This document shows positions 38,937-49,421 of a stretch of DNA of 64,000 bases, in pieces; position 1 is the first letter of the stretch, and each line of letters starts with the position of its first letter. Under the pieces are notes generated by a model, which worked only from the letters and a program-made list of their open reading frames with translations, was not told where the DNA came from and made no database searches. The DNA comes from Sphingopyxis sp. HIX (GTDB lineage Bacteria > Pseudomonadota > Alphaproteobacteria > Sphingomonadales > Sphingomonadaceae), in assembly GCF_001468285.1 (NCBI RefSeq), contig NZ_LNSB01000002.1, positions 105,560-169,559 of the forward strand, written 5' to 3'. Both the position numbers and the translations under genes were made by a program.

Positions 38937-40130
38937 ATGGCCAAGGCTAAATTTGAGCGGACGAAGCCGCACTGCAACATCGGCACCATCGGTCACGTCG
39001 ACCATGGCAAGACCTCGCTGACCGCAGCGATCACCAAGATCCTCGCCGAGAACGTCGCGGGCAACGCCGCCGTCGACTTCGCGAACATCGACAAGGCTCC
39101 CGAAGAGCGCGAGCGCGGCATCACCATTTCGACCGCGCACGTCGAATATGAAACCGAAGGCCGCCACTATGCGCACGTCGACTGCCCGGGCCACGCCGAC
39201 TATGTGAAGAACATGATCACCGGTGCTGCCCAGATGGACGGCGCGATCCTCGTCGTGTCGGCCGCTGACGGCCCGATGCCGCAGACCAAGGAGCACATCC
39301 TGCTCGCGAAGCAGGTCGGCGTTCCGACCATGGTCGTGTTCCTCAACAAGGTCGACCAGCTCGACGATCCCGAGCTGCTCGAGCTCGTCGAACTCGAAAT
39401 CCGCGAAGAACTCTCGAAGCGCGACTTCGACGGCGACAATATTCCGATCATCGCCGGTTCGGCGCTCGCCGCGCTGGAAAGCCGCGACGACAACATCGGC
39501 AAGGACGCGATCCTGAAGCTGATGGCTGCCGTCGACGAGTGGATTCCGCAGCCGGAACGTCCGCTCGACAAGCCCTTCCTGATGCCGATCGAAGACGTGT
39601 TCTCGATCTCGGGTCGCGGTACGGTCGTGACCGGCCGCGTCGAAACCGGCATCGTCAAGGTTGGTGAAGAAGTCGAAATCGTCGGCATCAAGGACACCAA
39701 GAAGACCGTCGTCACCGGCGTCGAAATGTTCCGCAAGCTGCTCGACCAGGGCCAGGCCGGCGACAACATCGGTGCGCTGATCCGCGGCGTCGGCCGTGAA
39801 GAAGTCGAGCGCGGCCAGGTTCTGGCGAAGCCCGGCTCGATCACGCCGCACACCGAGTTCACCTCGGAAGTGTATGTCCTGTCGAAGGACGAAGGCGGCC
39901 GTCACACGCCGTTCTTTGCGAACTATCGTCCGCAGTTCTACTTCCGCACCACCGACGTCACCGGCGAGGTCATCCTCCCCGAGGGCACCGAGATGGTCAT
40001 GCCGGGCGACAACGTCCAGCTGTCGGTCAAGCTGATCGCCCCGATCGCCATGGACCCGGGTCTGCGCTTCGCGATTCGCGAAGGCGGCCGCACGGTCGGC
40101 GCAGGGGTTGTCGCGACGATCACAAAGTAA
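38937..40130 (+). CDS. tuf: elongation factor Tu
   Basis: Encodes 397 residues. The GTPase motifs are [18 protein letters not shown] near residue 17, [16 protein letters not shown] near 81, and LNKVDQLDD near 136. Domains 2 and 3 end in [19 protein letters not shown]. It delivers aminoacyl-tRNA to the ribosome. AGAAGGTTCTTAAATC precedes the start. It lies between the str and S10 groups, as in many alphaproteobacteria. Confidence 0.99.
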   Translation: MAKAKFERTKPHCNIGTIGHVDHGKTSLTAAITKILAENVAGNAAVDFANIDKAPEERERGITISTAHVEYETEGRHYAHVDCPGHADYVKNMITGAAQMDGAILVVSAADGPMPQTKEHILLAKQVGVPTMVVFLNKVDQLDDPELLELVELEIREELSKRDFDGDNIPIIAGSALAALESRDDNIGKDAILKLMAAVDEWIPQPERPLDKPFLMPIEDVFSISGRGTVVTGRVETGIVKVGEEVEIVGIKDTKKTVVTGVEMFRKLLDQGQAGDNIGALIRGVGREEVERGQVLAKPGSITPHTEFTSEVYVLSKDEGGRHTPFFANYRPQFYFRTTDVTGEVILPEGTEMVMPGDNVQLSVKLIAPIAMDPGLRFAIREGGRTVGAGVVATITK

Positions 40131-40140
40131 TATAGGGCCG

Positions 40141-40175
40141 CGAGCCGCGCGATTCGGACTGATTCGCGCGGCTCG
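40141..40175 (+). terminator. terminator-like hairpin after tuf
   Basis: CGAGCCGCGCGA at 40141-40152 pairs with TCGCGCGGCTCG at 40164-40175 (12 bp, no mismatch), followed by TAGCTTTAAGAATTTTAA. The T-tract is broken, so read-through into rpsJ is likely. It probably marks the end of the str operon. Confidence 0.75.
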
Positions 40176-40200
40176 TAGCTTTAAGAATTTTAATGGCCGG

Positions 40201-40224
40201 TTCGGCTTCCATGCGGGAGCCGGA
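40201..40224 (+). promoter_or_regulatory. leader stem-loop of the S10 operon (upstream of rpsJ)
   Basis: TTCGGCTTCC at 40201-40210 pairs with GGGAGCCGGA at 40215-40224 around a four-base ATGC loop. It lies 54 bp before rpsJ. In gammaproteobacteria ribosomal protein L4 controls the S10 operon through a leader structure; whether this stem does the same is unknown. Confidence 0.45.
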
Positions 40225-40277
40225 GCAGGCCATTTCGGCTCTTTCGCATCGTTAGACGGGATTCGACTGGAACAGTC

Positions 40278-40589
40278 ATGGAAACGCAGAATATTCGCAT
40301 TCGCCTGAAGGCCTTTGATCACCGCGTGCTCGATCAGGCCACCACCGACATCGCCGATACGGCCCGCCGTACCGGAGCGCTTATTCGCGGCCCGATCCCG
40401 CTTCCGACGCGTATTGAAAAATTCACCGTGAACCGCGGCCCGCATGTCGACAAGAAGTCGCGCGAGCAGTTCGAGGTGCGTACCCACAAGCGGCTGCTCG
40501 ACATCGTGCAGCCCACCCCGCAGACGGTCGATGCGCTGATGAAGCTCGACCTCGCCGCGGGCGTGAACGTCGAGATCAAGTTGGCCTAA
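40278..40589 (+). CDS. rpsJ: 30S ribosomal protein S10 (NusE)
   Basis: Encodes 103 residues. [20 protein letters not shown] and the basic [20 protein letters not shown] block match the family. S10 binds the 3' domain of 16S rRNA and, as NusE, takes part in antitermination. It is the first gene of the S10 group but is separated from rplC by an unusually long 279-bp gap. Confidence 0.98.
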   Translation: METQNIRIRLKAFDHRVLDQATTDIADTARRTGALIRGPIPLPTRIEKFTVNRGPHVDKKSREQFEVRTHKRLLDIVQPTPQTVDALMKLDLAAGVNVEIKLA

Positions 40590-40868
40590 GCCAACGAAGC
40601 CCCCGGACAAGCGGGGGTCTCTATCGGCAGGACGTTAAGGCGCCTGCATCACGATAGGGTGGATACCGCCGGACCGCTTCTTCGGAAGCATCATGGTCCG
40701 GGCTGCGTCCCCCGTCTCGCCGCTCTCCCTCGGGATGGCGGCACCTCAGCCCGGACGGGGCGATGCATCGAAATTTCGGGCTGGGAGGGTTCCTGAGGGG
40801 TTTTGCTCCAATGGGTCCCGCAAGCCGTGCGGAATGGTCCGCCCGGCCTCTGTTGAGGAGTATGGATC
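40590..40868 (+). promoter_or_regulatory. 279-nt structured spacer between rpsJ and rplC
   Basis: CCCCCG/CGGGGG (40600-40605 with 40612-40617) forms a hairpin just after rpsJ. Further on TCCGGGCTG (40697-40705) pairs with CAGCCCGGA (40747-40755), closing over an inner hairpin of the form GCCGC..TCCC..GGGA..GCGGC. No credible gene is present. This could be a ribosomal-protein-binding leader for the rplC genes, or contain a second promoter. It may be a lineage-specific control element. Confidence 0.5.
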
Positions 40869-41645
40869 ATGCGGACTGGCGTGATCGCGAAGAAAATGGG
40901 GATGACCCGCCTGTTTCAGGACGACGGCCGCCACGTGCCCGTCACCGTCCTGAGCCTCGAAGGCTGCCAGGTCGTCTCCGTGCGCGAACAAGAACGTGAC
41001 GGCTATGTCGCCGTCCAGCTCGGTGCCGGCTCGGCGAAGGCGAAGAATGTCGCCAAGCCGCAGCGTGGGGCCTTCGGCAAGGCCGAAGTCGAACCCAAGG
41101 CGAAGGTCGTCGAATTCCGCGTCGCCGACGACGCGACGCTCGACGTCGGTGCCGAACTGTCGGCCGACCATTTCGTCGCCGGCCAGATCGTCGACATCCA
41201 GGGCGTCACGCAGGGCAAGGGTTTTGCCGGTGCGATGAAGCGCTGGGGTTTCGGGGGCATGCGCGCCACGCACGGCGTGTCGATCAGCCACCGTGCCCAT
41301 GGTTCGACGGGTAACCGCCAGGATCCGGGCCGCGTCTTCAAGAACAAGAAGATGGCCGGCCACATGGGCGCGCGCAACCGCACCCAGCAGAATCTCGAAA
41401 TCGTCCGCACCGACGCCGAGCGCGGCCTTCTCTTCGTCAAGGGCTCGGTCCCTGGCTCGAAGGGCGGCTGGCTGCTCGTCCGCGACGCGGTGAAACTGCC
41501 CCGCCACCCCGAGGCCCCCTATCCGGCGGGCATCAAGAGCGCGGCCAACAGCAACACTGCCCCGGCTGACGCGCCGGTCGAAACGCCGGCCGAAGAAGCC
41601 GTCGTCGTCGACACCGCGGCCACCGACGGCGCACAGGAGTCCTGA
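40869..41645 (+). CDS. rplC: 50S ribosomal protein L3
   Basis: Encodes 258 residues, about 45 more than the Escherichia coli protein. The core begins [20 protein letters not shown] and contains [20 protein letters not shown] and [12 protein letters not shown], the loop that reaches the peptidyl-transferase centre. The extra C-terminal tail is rich in Ala, Glu and Asp ([19 protein letters not shown]), as seen in other alphaproteobacteria. TTGAGGAGTATGGATC precedes the start. Confidence 0.98.
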   Translation: MRTGVIAKKMGMTRLFQDDGRHVPVTVLSLEGCQVVSVREQERDGYVAVQLGAGSAKAKNVAKPQRGAFGKAEVEPKAKVVEFRVADDATLDVGAELSADHFVAGQIVDIQGVTQGKGFAGAMKRWGFGGMRATHGVSISHRAHGSTGNRQDPGRVFKNKKMAGHMGARNRTQQNLEIVRTDAERGLLFVKGSVPGSKGGWLLVRDAVKLPRHPEAPYPAGIKSAANSNTAPADAPVETPAEEAVVVDTAATDGAQES

Positions 41646-41647
41646 TC

Positions 41648-42274
41648 ATGAAGGTCAAGGTTCAGACCATCGACGGCAAGGCCGGTAGCGACATCGACCT
41701 CAACGACGATGTCTTCGGCGTCGATCCGCGCGCCGACATCCTGCACCGCGTCGTTTCGTGGCAGCTCGAAAAGCGCCGCGGTCCGGCTCGCGCCGCCCGC
41801 GAACGCAGCGACGTCGCCCGCACCGGCAAGAAGTTCGGTCGCCAGAAGGGCGGCGGTACCGCGCGTCACGGCGATCGCAAGGCGCCGATCTTCATCGGCG
41901 GCGGCAAGGCGCACGGTCCCCGGGCCCGCACTTTCGGTCACTCGCTGAACAAGAAGATCCGCGCGCTCGGCCTCAAGATGGCGCTCAGCGACAAGGCGAA
42001 GGGCGGCAAGATCGTCGTTCTCGACACGCTCGAGCTCAAGGATGCCAAGACCAAGGCGCTGGCCGGCAAGCTCGGCAAGCTCGAACTCGGCAACCGCGCG
42101 CTCTTCATCGACGGCGATGCGGTCCATGAAAGCTTCGCCCTGGCCTCGGCCAACCTCGTCGGTATCGACTCGATGCCGGCGGCTGGTGCCAACGTCTATG
42201 ACATCATCCGTGCCGACACGCTGGTCCTGACCCGCGCGGCGGTCGAAAAGCTGGAGGCCCGTTTCCATGGCTAA
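41648..42274 (+). CDS. rplD: 50S ribosomal protein L4
   Basis: Encodes 208 residues. The long loop that lines the exit tunnel is [19 protein letters not shown] near residue 59 followed by [16 protein letters not shown]4 represses the S10 operon in gammaproteobacteria. It starts 2 bp after rplC and overlaps rplW by 8 bp. Confidence 0.98.
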   Translation: MKVKVQTIDGKAGSDIDLNDDVFGVDPRADILHRVVSWQLEKRRGPARAARERSDVARTGKKFGRQKGGGTARHGDRKAPIFIGGGKAHGPRARTFGHSLNKKIRALGLKMALSDKAKGGKIVVLDTLELKDAKTKALAGKLGKLELGNRALFIDGDAVHESFALASANLVGIDSMPAAGANVYDIIRADTLVLTRAAVEKLEARFHG

Positions 42275-42575
42275 GGCAAAAACTGTCGACGCGCGTCACT
42301 ATGACGTGATCCTCGCTCCGGTGATCACCGAAAAGTCGACCCTGCTGAGCGAAAACAACGCGGTGGTGTTCAAGGTCGCGAACGACGCGACCAAGCCCGC
42401 CATCAAGGCCGCCGTCGAGGCGCTGTTCGATGTCAAGGTGATCGGCGTGAACACGCTCGTCACCAAGGGCAAGACCAAGCGCTGGAAGGGCAAGCCCTAC
42501 ACCCGCAGCGACGTGAAGAAGGCGATCGTTCGCCTGGCCGAAGGCCAGTCGATCGACGTCACCACCGGCGTCTGA
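42267..42575 (+). CDS. rplW: 50S ribosomal protein L23
   Basis: Encodes 102 residues. [20 protein letters not shown] at the start and [19 protein letters not shown] are the family blocks. L23 borders the polypeptide exit and docks trigger factor and the signal recognition particle. It starts inside the end of rplD, with the ATG 8 bp before the end of that gene. Confidence 0.98.
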   Translation: MAKAKTVDARHYDVILAPVITEKSTLLSENNAVVFKVANDATKPAIKAAVEALFDVKVIGVNTLVTKGKTKRWKGKPYTRSDVKKAIVRLAEGQSIDVTTGV

Positions 42576-42596
42576 TTGTAGGAAGAGGCAAGAACA

Positions 42597-43433
42597 ATGG
42601 CACTTAAATCCTATAATCCGACCAGCCCCGCGCAGCGCGGCCTGATCCTCGTCGACAAATCGTCGCTGTGGAAGGGCAAGCCCGTCAAGGCGCTGACCGA
42701 AGGCAAGCGCAAGACCGGCGGCCGCAACAACAAGGGTCATGTGACCTCGCGCGGCATCGCCGGCGGCCACAAGCAGAAGTATCGCTTCATCGACTTCAAG
42801 CGTCGCAAGTGGGACATGCCGGCCACCGTCGAGCGTCTGGAATATGACCCCAACCGCACCGCCTTCATCGCGCTGGTGAAGTACGAAGACGGCGAGCAGA
42901 CCTACATCCTGGCGCCGCAGCGCCTGGCGGTCGGCGACACCGTCGTCGCGGGCAAGAAGACCGACGTGAAGCCGGGCAATGCGATGGAATTGTCGCAGAT
43001 GCCGGTCGGCACGATCGTCCACAATATCGAGATGAAGCCGGGCAAGGGCGGCCAGATCGCCCGTTCGGCCGGCACCTATGCGCAGGTCGTCGGTCGTGAC
43101 CGCGGTCTCGTGATCGTGCGTCTCGGTTCGGGCGAACAGCGTTATATCCGCGGCGAGTGCATGGGCACGGTCGGTGCGGTGTCGAACCCCGACAACCAGA
43201 ACACCAACCTTGGCAAGGCCGGCCGCAACCGCTGGCTCGGCAAGCGTCCGCTCACCCGCGGCGTCGCCAAGAACCCGGTCGATCACCCGCACGGCGGCGG
43301 CGAAGGCCGCACCTCGGGCGGCCGCCACCCGGTCACTCCGTGGGGCAAGCCGACCAAGGGCGCCCGTACCCGTCACAACAAGTCGACCGACAAGATGATC
43401 ATCCGGTCGCGTCACGCGAAGAAGAAGAGGTAA
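42597..43433 (+). CDS. rplB: 50S ribosomal protein L2
   Basis: Encodes 278 residues. [20 protein letters not shown] near residue 42 binds 23S rRNA, and [19 protein letters not shown] near residue 227 contains the conserved histidine near the catalytic centre. L2 helps join the subunits. AGGAAGAGGCAAGAACA precedes the start. Confidence 0.99.
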   Translation: MALKSYNPTSPAQRGLILVDKSSLWKGKPVKALTEGKRKTGGRNNKGHVTSRGIAGGHKQKYRFIDFKRRKWDMPATVERLEYDPNRTAFIALVKYEDGEQTYILAPQRLAVGDTVVAGKKTDVKPGNAMELSQMPVGTIVHNIEMKPGKGGQIARSAGTYAQVVGRDRGLVIVRLGSGEQRYIRGECMGTVGAVSNPDNQNTNLGKAGRNRWLGKRPLTRGVAKNPVDHPHGGGEGRTSGGRHPVTPWGKPTKGARTRHNKSTDKMIIRSRHAKKKR

Positions 43434-43436
43434 GCC

Positions 43437-43712
43437 ATGGCTCGCTCGGTCTGGAAGGGTCCGTTCGTGGACCTTCATCTCCTCAAGAAAGCCGAAACGG
43501 CCCAGGACGGCGGCAGCTCTGCCCCGATCAAGACCTGGTCGCGCCGGTCCACCATCCTGCCGCAGTTCGTCGGGCTGACCTTCAACGTCTACAACGGCCG
43601 CAAGTTCGTGCCGGTGTCGGTCAACGAAGACATGGTCGGCATGAAGCTGGGTGAATTTGCGCCGACGCGCTTCTTCCCCGGCCACGCGGCCGACAAGAAG
43701 GGCAAACGCTAA
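43437..43712 (+). CDS. rpsS: 30S ribosomal protein S19
   Basis: Encodes 91 residues: [19 protein letters not shown], then [20 protein letters not shown], and [21 protein letters not shown]19 forms a complex with S13 at the subunit head. The stop and the rplV start share one base (TAATG). Confidence 0.98.
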   Translation: MARSVWKGPFVDLHLLKKAETAQDGGSSAPIKTWSRRSTILPQFVGLTFNVYNGRKFVPVSVNEDMVGMKLGEFAPTRFFPGHAADKKGKR

Positions 43713-44092
43713 TGGGCAAGGAAAAGTCCCCCCGCCGCGTTGCGGATAACGAGGCTCTCTCGGTCGGCACGCAGATCCGCGGCTCGGCGCAGAAGCTGAA
43801 CCTCGTCGCCGCGCTGATCCGCGGCCGCAAGGTCGAAGACGCGATGAACGTCCTCGCTTTCTCGAAGAAGGCGATGGCCGTCGACGTGCGCAAGGTTCTC
43901 GCCAGCGCTGTCGCCAACGCGGAAAACAACCACAACCTCGATGTTGATGCCCTGGTCGTCCAGGAAGCCAGCGTCGGCAAGTCGATCTCGATGAAGCGCT
44001 GGCATGCGCGTGGCCGCGGCAAGTCGACCCGGATCGTCAAGCCGTTCAGCCGCATCCGCATCGTCGTGCGCGAACAGGAAGAAGAGGCGTAA
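43712..44092 (+). CDS. rplV: 50S ribosomal protein L22
   Basis: Encodes 126 residues. [20 protein letters not shown] and the hairpin [20 protein letters not shown] that lines the exit tunnel are present. The tail is acidic (EQEEEA). It abuts rpsS by TAATG and is followed 1 bp later by rpsC. Confidence 0.98.
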   Translation: MGKEKSPRRVADNEALSVGTQIRGSAQKLNLVAALIRGRKVEDAMNVLAFSKKAMAVDVRKVLASAVANAENNHNLDVDALVVQEASVGKSISMKRWHARGRGKSTRIVKPFSRIRIVVREQEEEA

Positions 44093-44093
44093 G

Positions 44094-44801
44094 ATGGGCC
44101 AGAAGAGCAATCCGATCGGCCTGCGCCTGCAGGTCAACCGCACCTGGGACAGCCGCTGGTTCGCCGAAGGCCAGGACTATGGCCGCATGCTCGTTGAGGA
44201 TCTCAAGATCCGCAACTTCATCTTCAAGACGCTGCCGCAGGCAGCGATCTCGAAGGTGGTGATCGAGCGTCCGGCGAAGCTGTGCCGCGTGTCGATCTAT
44301 GCGGCCCGCCCGGGCGTCATCATCGGCAAGAAGGGCGCCGACATCGAAAAGCTGCGCAAGCAGCTCGGCGAACTGACCGGCAGCGACGTGTCGCTGAACA
44401 TCGTCGAGATCCGCAAGCCCGAAGTCGACGCCAAGCTCGTCGGCCAGGGCATTGCCGACCAGCTCGAGCGCCGCGTGGCTTTCCGCCGTGCGATGAAGCG
44501 CGCGGTGCAGTCGGCGATGCGTCTCGGCGCCGAAGGCATCCGCATCAACTGCGCCGGCCGTCTGGGCGGCGCGGAAATCGCACGCACCGAATGGTATCGC
44601 GAAGGCCGCGTGCCGCTGCACACCCTTCGTGCCAACGTCGATTATGCCGAAGCCGAAGCCCACACCGCCTATGGCGTGTGCGGGATCAAGGTGTGGATCT
44701 TCAAGGGCGAAATCCTGGGTCACGACCCGATGGCGACCGACCGGTTGATGCTCGACGCGCAGACGTCGGGCGTGCGCCCGGCGCGCGATGATCGCCGCTA
44801 A
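44094..44801 (+). CDS. rpsC: 30S ribosomal protein S3
   Basis: Encodes 235 residues. It begins [20 protein letters not shown], contains the KH motif [20 protein letters not shown] near residue 71, and [20 protein letters not shown] further on. S3 lies at the mRNA entry and has helicase activity with S4 and S5. An ATG 90 bp upstream is inside rplV and is rejected. Confidence 0.98.
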   Translation: MGQKSNPIGLRLQVNRTWDSRWFAEGQDYGRMLVEDLKIRNFIFKTLPQAAISKVVIERPAKLCRVSIYAARPGVIIGKKGADIEKLRKQLGELTGSDVSLNIVEIRKPEVDAKLVGQGIADQLERRVAFRRAMKRAVQSAMRLGAEGIRINCAGRLGGAEIARTEWYREGRVPLHTLRANVDYAEAEAHTAYGVCGIKVWIFKGEILGHDPMATDRLMLDAQTSGVRPARDDRR

Positions 44802-44812
44802 GGACTGCTGAC

Positions 44813-45244
44813 ATGCTGCAACCGAAAAAAACCAAGTTCCGCAAGGCGTTCAAAGGCCGTATCCACGGCAACGCCAAGGGCGGCACCGCGCTGAACTTCG
44901 GCTCCTACGGGCTGAAGGCGATGGAACCCGAGCGCATCACCGCGCGCCAGATCGAAGCGGCTCGCCGCGCGATCAGCCGTGCGATCAAGCGCCAGGGCCG
45001 CCTCTGGATCCGCGTGTTCCCCGACGTCCCCGTGTCGTCGAAGCCCGCCGAAGTCCGCATGGGCAAGGGCAAGGGTTCGCCGGAATTCTGGGCCGCGCGC
45101 GTCAAGCCGGGTCGCATCCTGTTCGAACTCGACGGCGTTCCGGGCCCCGTGGCCGCGCTGGCGTTCGAACGCGCCGCGATGAAGCTGCCGATCAAGACCA
45201 AGGTCGTTGCCCGCCTCGGCGACACGACCCACCTGGAGGGTTAA
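44813..45244 (+). CDS. rplP: 50S ribosomal protein L16
   Basis: Encodes 143 residues. It starts [40 protein letters not shown] and the [20 protein letters not shown] block are family hallmarks. L16 contacts the A-site tRNA elbow. It starts 11 bp after rpsC. Confidence 0.98.
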   Translation: MLQPKKTKFRKAFKGRIHGNAKGGTALNFGSYGLKAMEPERITARQIEAARRAISRAIKRQGRLWIRVFPDVPVSSKPAEVRMGKGKGSPEFWAARVKPGRILFELDGVPGPVAALAFERAAMKLPIKTKVVARLGDTTHLEG

Positions 45245-45248
45245 GGAC

Positions 45249-45452
45249 ATGGCCAAGACCGACGATTTCAAGGCCAAGACCGACGACCAGCTCGCCGTCG
45301 AGCTCGGCGAACTGAAGCGCGAGGCCTTCAACCTCCGCTTCCAGGCGGCCACCGGCCAGCTGGAAAAGCCCTCGCGCGTCAAGGAAGTGCGGCGCTCGAT
45401 CGCCCGCATCAAGACGCAGCAGACCGAGCGTACGCGCTCGGCCGCGAAGTAA
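45249..45452 (+). CDS. rpmC: 50S ribosomal protein L29
   Basis: Encodes 67 residues. [20 protein letters not shown] followed by [19 protein letters not shown] is the classic helical hairpin. The start at 45249 is 4 bp after the rplP stop and preceded by GGAGGGTTAAGGAC; an in-frame ATG 42 bp upstream lies in rplP. Confidence 0.97.
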   Translation: MAKTDDFKAKTDDQLAVELGELKREAFNLRFQAATGQLEKPSRVKEVRRSIARIKTQQTERTRSAAK

Positions 45453-45463
45453 GGAGACTGACG

Positions 45464-45733
45464 ATGCCGAAGCGCATTCTGACCGGTACCGTGGTGTCCG
45501 ACAAGGGCGACAAGACCGTCGTGGTGAAAGTGGAGCGCAAGGTGAAGCACCCGCTCTACGGCAAGATCATCCGCCGTTCGAAGAAGTATCACGCCCATGA
45601 TGAGGACAATGCCATCAAGGCTGGCGAGACCGTCCGCATCGAGGAAACGAAGCCGATTTCGAAGCTGAAGACGTGGAAGGTGCTCGACAAGGTCGACACC
45701 CACAGCAAGCCCAAGACGGCTGCCGACGCCTAA
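45464..45733 (+). CDS. rpsQ: 30S ribosomal protein S17
   Basis: Encodes 89 residues. [20 protein letters not shown] at the N-terminus and the [20 protein letters not shown] block show the OB fold. [20 protein letters not shown] completes it. AAGGAGACTGACG precedes the start. Confidence 0.98.
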   Translation: MPKRILTGTVVSDKGDKTVVVKVERKVKHPLYGKIIRRSKKYHAHDEDNAIKAGETVRIEETKPISKLKTWKVLDKVDTHSKPKTAADA

Positions 45734-45793
45734 GCTGGTTTTCACGGAACCGCCGGGGCATCCCGGTAGGCCAAACAAGAAGGAAATGCATCG

Positions 45794-46162
45794 ATGATCC
45801 AGATGCAGTCACAATTGGAAGTCGCCGACAACAGCGGCGCCAAGCGCGTCCAGTGCATCAAGGTGCTGGGCGGGTCGAAGCGTCGCACCGCCGGCGTCGG
45901 CGACGTCATCGTCGTGTCGATCAAGGAAGCCCAGCCGCGCGGCAAGGTGAAGAAGGGCGACGTGCATCGCGCCGTCATCGTCCGCACCGCGAAGGATGTG
46001 CGCCGCGCCGACGGTTCGGTGATCCGCTTCGACAGCAACGCCGCCGTGCTCGTCAACAAGAACGAAGAGCCCATCGGCACCCGTATCTTCGGCCCCGTCG
46101 TCCGCGAACTGCGCGGCAAGGGCTATATGAAGATCATCAGCCTGGCGCCGGAGGTCCTCTAA
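45794..46162 (+). CDS. rplN: 50S ribosomal protein L14
   Basis: Encodes 122 residues. [20 protein letters not shown] and [20 protein letters not shown] are the family blocks; it ends [11 protein letters not shown]14 sits at the subunit interface and is the target of the silencing factor RsfS. AAGAAGGAAATGCATCG precedes the start. Confidence 0.98.
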   Translation: MIQMQSQLEVADNSGAKRVQCIKVLGGSKRRTAGVGDVIVVSIKEAQPRGKVKKGDVHRAVIVRTAKDVRRADGSVIRFDSNAAVLVNKNEEPIGTRIFGPVVRELRGKGYMKIISLAPEVL

Positions 46163-46164
46163 CC

Positions 46165-46482
46165 ATGGCGAACAAGATCAAGAAGGGTGACACCGTCGTC
46201 GTCCTGTCCGGCAAGGACAAGGGCAAGACCGGCGAAGTGACGCAGAGCCTGCCCAAGGACGGCAAGCTCGTCGTCGCCGGCGTCAACGTCATCACCCGCC
46301 ACCGCAAGCCGACCCAGACCAACCCGCAGGGCGGTCTGGAGCGCAAGGAAGCGCCGCTCTTCGCGAGCAAGGTCGCGCTCGCCGATCCCAAGACCGGCAA
46401 GCCGACGCGCGTCCGCTTTGAAACCAAGGACGGCAAGAAGGTCCGCGTGGCCGTGAAGTCCGGGGAGACGATCAATGGCTGA
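46165..46482 (+). CDS. rplX: 50S ribosomal protein L24
   Basis: Encodes 105 residues. [20 protein letters not shown] is the KOW motif and [20 protein letters not shown] with [15 protein letters not shown] follows. It nucleates 50S assembly. It starts 2 bp after rplN and overlaps rplE by 8 bp. Confidence 0.97.
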   Translation: MANKIKKGDTVVVLSGKDKGKTGEVTQSLPKDGKLVVAGVNVITRHRKPTQTNPQGGLERKEAPLFASKVALADPKTGKPTRVRFETKDGKKVRVAVKSGETING

Positions 46483-47053
46483 CACCTACACCCCGCGCAT
46501 GCGCAAGCGCTATGACGATGTGATCGTCAAGGCGATGACCGAGAAATTCGGCTACAAGAATGCGATGGAAGTCCCGAAGATCGAGAAGATCACGCTCAAC
46601 ATGGGCGTGGGCGACGCGGTCCAGGACAAGAAGAAGGTCGAAATCGCGGCCGCCGAAATGGAACTGATCGCGGGCCAGAAGCCGGTGATCACCAAGGCCA
46701 AGAAGTCGATCGCCCAGTTCAAGCTGCGCGAAGGCATGCCGATCGGTTGCAAGGTCACCCTGCGCCGCGAACGCATGTACGAGTTCCTCGACCGCCTGAT
46801 CACGATCGCGATGCCCCGCATCCGCGACTTCCGTGGCGTGTCGGCGACCAGCTTCGACGGCCGTGGCAACTATGCCATGGGCCTGAAGGAACAGATCATC
46901 TTCCCCGAGATCAACTATGACCGCATCGACACGGTGCGCGGCATGGACGTGATCGTCACCACCACCGCCCGGTCGGACGAAGAAGCCCGCGAACTGCTCA
47001 AGCTGTTCGGCTTCCCCTTCCCGATCGAAGCGCAGGAAAAGGAAGCCGCCTGA
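46475..47053 (+). CDS. rplE: 50S ribosomal protein L5
   Basis: Encodes 192 residues, slightly longer than Escherichia coli owing to the N- and C-termini. [20 protein letters not shown] near residue 30 and [20 protein letters not shown] are family blocks. L5 binds 5S rRNA. It starts 8 bp before the end of rplX. Confidence 0.98.
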   Translation: MADTYTPRMRKRYDDVIVKAMTEKFGYKNAMEVPKIEKITLNMGVGDAVQDKKKVEIAAAEMELIAGQKPVITKAKKSIAQFKLREGMPIGCKVTLRRERMYEFLDRLITIAMPRIRDFRGVSATSFDGRGNYAMGLKEQIIFPEINYDRIDTVRGMDVIVTTTARSDEEARELLKLFGFPFPIEAQEKEAA

Positions 47054-47104
47054 GTCCCGCACGGGACCAGGCAGGCTCTTTCAAGAGGAAAGAGAACTTA
47101 AGTC

Positions 47105-47410
47105 ATGGCGAAACTGAGTTCAGTGAACAAGAATGAGCGTCGCAAGAAGCTGGTGAAGAAATATGCCGGCCGCTATGCGAAGCTGAAGGCGATCGCGGCG
47201 GACACGTCGCTCGACGAAGGCGAGCGTCTGATCGCGCGCCTCAAGATGGCGGAAGTTCCGCGCAACGGCAATCCGACCCGCATCCGCAACCGCTGCGAGA
47301 TGACCGGCCGCCCGCGCGCCTATTATCGCAAGTTCCGGCTGTGCCGTATTCAGCTCCGCGATCTGGCCAACAAGGGCCTGATCCCCGGCGTTGTGAAGTC
47401 GAGCTGGTAA
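47105..47410 (+). CDS. rpsN: 30S ribosomal protein S14 (zinc-free long form)
   Basis: Encodes 101 residues, the long form without the four zinc cysteines. [20 protein letters not shown] and [20 protein letters not shown] match. S14 is needed late in assembly of the 30S head. AAGAGGAAAGAGAACTTAAGTC precedes the start. Confidence 0.98.
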   Translation: MAKLSSVNKNERRKKLVKKYAGRYAKLKAIAADTSLDEGERLIARLKMAEVPRNGNPTRIRNRCEMTGRPRAYYRKFRLCRIQLRDLANKGLIPGVVKSSW

Positions 47411-47422
47411 GGAAGACGCAAG

Positions 47423-47827
47423 ATGGCAATGACCGATCCTCTGGGTGATATGCTCACCCGCATCCGCAACGGCCAGCAGGCGAAGAAGGACAGCGTCCTC
47501 ACGCCCGCCTCGACCCTGCGTGTCCGCGTTCTCGATGTGCTCCAGCGCGAAGGCTATATCCGCGGCTACAGCGAAGAAGCGCTGGGTGCCAAGGGCCAGC
47601 ACAAGGGCATCCGCATCGAGCTGAAATATTTCGAAGGGCAGCCGGCGATCCGCCATGTGGCGCGCGTTTCGAAGCCGGGCCGCCGCGTCTATTCGGGTTC
47701 GAAGGAACTTCCGATCGTGCGCAACGGCCTGGGCATCACCATCGTGTCGACCCCGCGCGGCGTTCTCTCGGACGCCGAAGCCCGCGAGCATAATGTCGGC
47801 GGCGAAGTGCTGGCGGAGGTGTTCTGA
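47423..47827 (+). CDS. rpsH: 30S ribosomal protein S8
   Basis: Encodes 134 residues. [20 protein letters not shown] at the start, and [20 protein letters not shown] near the end. S8 binds 16S rRNA helix 21 and represses the spc operon in enterobacteria. The start could also be the second Met (47429). Stop and rplF start share one base (TGATG). Confidence 0.98.
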   Translation: MAMTDPLGDMLTRIRNGQQAKKDSVLTPASTLRVRVLDVLQREGYIRGYSEEALGAKGQHKGIRIELKYFEGQPAIRHVARVSKPGRRVYSGSKELPIVRNGLGITIVSTPRGVLSDAEAREHNVGGEVLAEVF

Positions 47828-48360
47828 TGTCGCGCATTGGTAAAAAGGCAGTAGCGATCCCCGGCGGTGTCACCGCCGCGATCGACGGCGGCCAGCTGTC
47901 GGTGAAGGGTCCGAAGGGCACGCTCGCGATGCCGCTTTCCGACCTCATCAACTATGAAGTCGGCGAAGGCAGCATTTCGGTGCAGCCCGCGAACGCGACC
48001 CGCGAAGCGCGCGCTTTCTGGGGCATGCAGCGCACGCTGGTGCAGAACCTGATCACCGGCGTGACCGAAGGCTTCACCAAGGTCCTCGAGATCACCGGCG
48101 TCGGCTATCGCGCCAACTCGCAGGGCAAGACGCTGAAGCTGCAGCTCGGCTACAGCCACGATGTCGATTTTGCGGTGCCCGAGGGCATCGAGATCAAGAC
48201 GCCGGACAACACGACGATCGAGATCAGCGGTATCGACAAGCAGAAGGTCGGCCAGGTCGCGGCGGAAATCCGCCGTTGGCGCAAGCCCGAACCCTATAAG
48301 GGCAAGGGTATCAAATATCGCGGCGAGTACATCTTCCGCAAAGAAGGCAAGAAGAAGTAA
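47827..48360 (+). CDS. rplF: 50S ribosomal protein L6
   Basis: Encodes 177 residues. [20 protein letters not shown] and the [13 protein letters not shown] block ([20 protein letters not shown]) and [20 protein letters not shown] are family signatures. L6 lies near the factor-binding site. It starts within the stop of rpsH. Confidence 0.98.
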   Translation: MSRIGKKAVAIPGGVTAAIDGGQLSVKGPKGTLAMPLSDLINYEVGEGSISVQPANATREARAFWGMQRTLVQNLITGVTEGFTKVLEITGVGYRANSQGKTLKLQLGYSHDVDFAVPEGIEIKTPDNTTIEISGIDKQKVGQVAAEIRRWRKPEPYKGKGIKYRGEYIFRKEGKKK

Positions 48361-48363
48361 GCC

Positions 48364-48717
48364 ATGGCACATCTCACCTCTTTCCAGAAGCGCCGTCAGC
48401 GCGTTCGTACCGCCCTTCGCCAGCGCGCCGCCGGCCGCCCGCGTCTTTCGGTGCACCGTTCGGGTCGCCACATCTATGCGCAGCTCATCGATGACGCCGC
48501 CGGCAAGACGCTGGCTGCGGCTTCGACGCTCGACAAGGATGGCCGCGGCAAGACCGGCGCGACCACTGCGGCAGCCGCCGACGTGGGCAAGCGCCTCGCC
48601 GACGCCGCCAAGAAGGCCGGCGTGACCCAGGTCGTGTTCGACCGCGGCGGTTTCCTGTTCCACGGGCGCATCAAGGCGCTGGCCGACGCGGCTCGCGAAG
48701 GCGGATTGGAGTTCTAA
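48364..48717 (+). CDS. rplR: 50S ribosomal protein L18
   Basis: Encodes 117 residues. [20 protein letters not shown] and [20 protein letters not shown] are conserved. L18 carries 5S rRNA into the large subunit. It starts 3 bp after rplF. Confidence 0.98.
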   Translation: MAHLTSFQKRRQRVRTALRQRAAGRPRLSVHRSGRHIYAQLIDDAAGKTLAAASTLDKDGRGKTGATTAAAADVGKRLADAAKKAGVTQVVFDRGGFLFHGRIKALADAAREGGLEF

Positions 48718-48718
48718 T

Positions 48719-49417
48719 ATGGCTGACGAAATTCAGAACGTCGAAGGCGCTCCCGAAGCTGCCCCCACCGAAGGCCAGGCCCCGCGCCGCGGCCGGGGCG
48801 GCGGCCGCGATGGCGGCCGGGGCGGACGCGAAGGTGGCCGTGGCCGCCGCGACGACCGTCGTCCGCGCGACGAAGAGGGCGGCGAAGAGCTCATTGAAAA
48901 GCTCGTCCATATCAACCGCGTCTCGAAGACCGTGAAGGGCGGCAAGCGCTTCGGTTTCGCCGCGCTCGTCGTCGTCGGCGACGGCAAGGGCCGCGCCGGT
49001 TTCGGTCATGGCAAGGCGCGCGAAGTGCCCGAAGCCATTTCGAAGGCGACCGCTGCCGCGAAGAAGGCGATGATCCGCGTTCCGCTGCGCGACGGCCGCA
49101 CGCTGCACCACGACGGTCGCGGCGTGTTCGGCGCGGGCAATGTGACGCTGCGTTCGGCGCCCGCCGGTACCGGCATCATCGCCGGTGGCCCGATGCGCGC
49201 CGTGTTCGAATCGCTGGGCGTTGCCGATGTGGTGACCAAGTCGGTCGGCACCTCGAACCCCTATAACATGATCCGTGCGACCTTCGAGGCGCTCGGCGAA
49301 CAGACCAGCCCGAAGTCGGTCGCCCAGCGTCGCGGCAAGAAGGTTTCGGACCTGATCAAGCGTGGCGGTGCGTCCGACCGCGCAGCCGAGGCCGAAGCCG
49401 CGGCGGTGACGGAGTAA
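48719..49417 (+). CDS. rpsE: 30S ribosomal protein S5 with an RGG-rich N-terminal extension
   Basis: Encodes 232 residues, about 65 more than Escherichia coli S5. Residues 20-55 are mostly Arg, Gly and Asp ([20 protein letters not shown]). The ribosomal core starts near residue 57 ([20 protein letters not shown]), with [19 protein letters not shown] and [14 protein letters not shown] after it. The spectinomycin loop [11 protein letters not shown] is present. Arg/Gly-rich tails usually bind RNA; the role here is not known. The ATG lies 1 bp after the rplR stop. Confidence 0.97.
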   Translation: MADEIQNVEGAPEAAPTEGQAPRRGRGGGRDGGRGGREGGRGRRDDRRPRDEEGGEELIEKLVHINRVSKTVKGGKRFGFAALVVVGDGKGRAGFGHGKAREVPEAISKATAAAKKAMIRVPLRDGRTLHHDGRGVFGAGNVTLRSAPAGTGIIAGGPMRAVFESLGVADVVTKSVGTSNPYNMIRATFEALGEQTSPKSVAQRRGKKVSDLIKRGGASDRAAEAEAAAVTE

Positions 49418-49421
49418 GACG

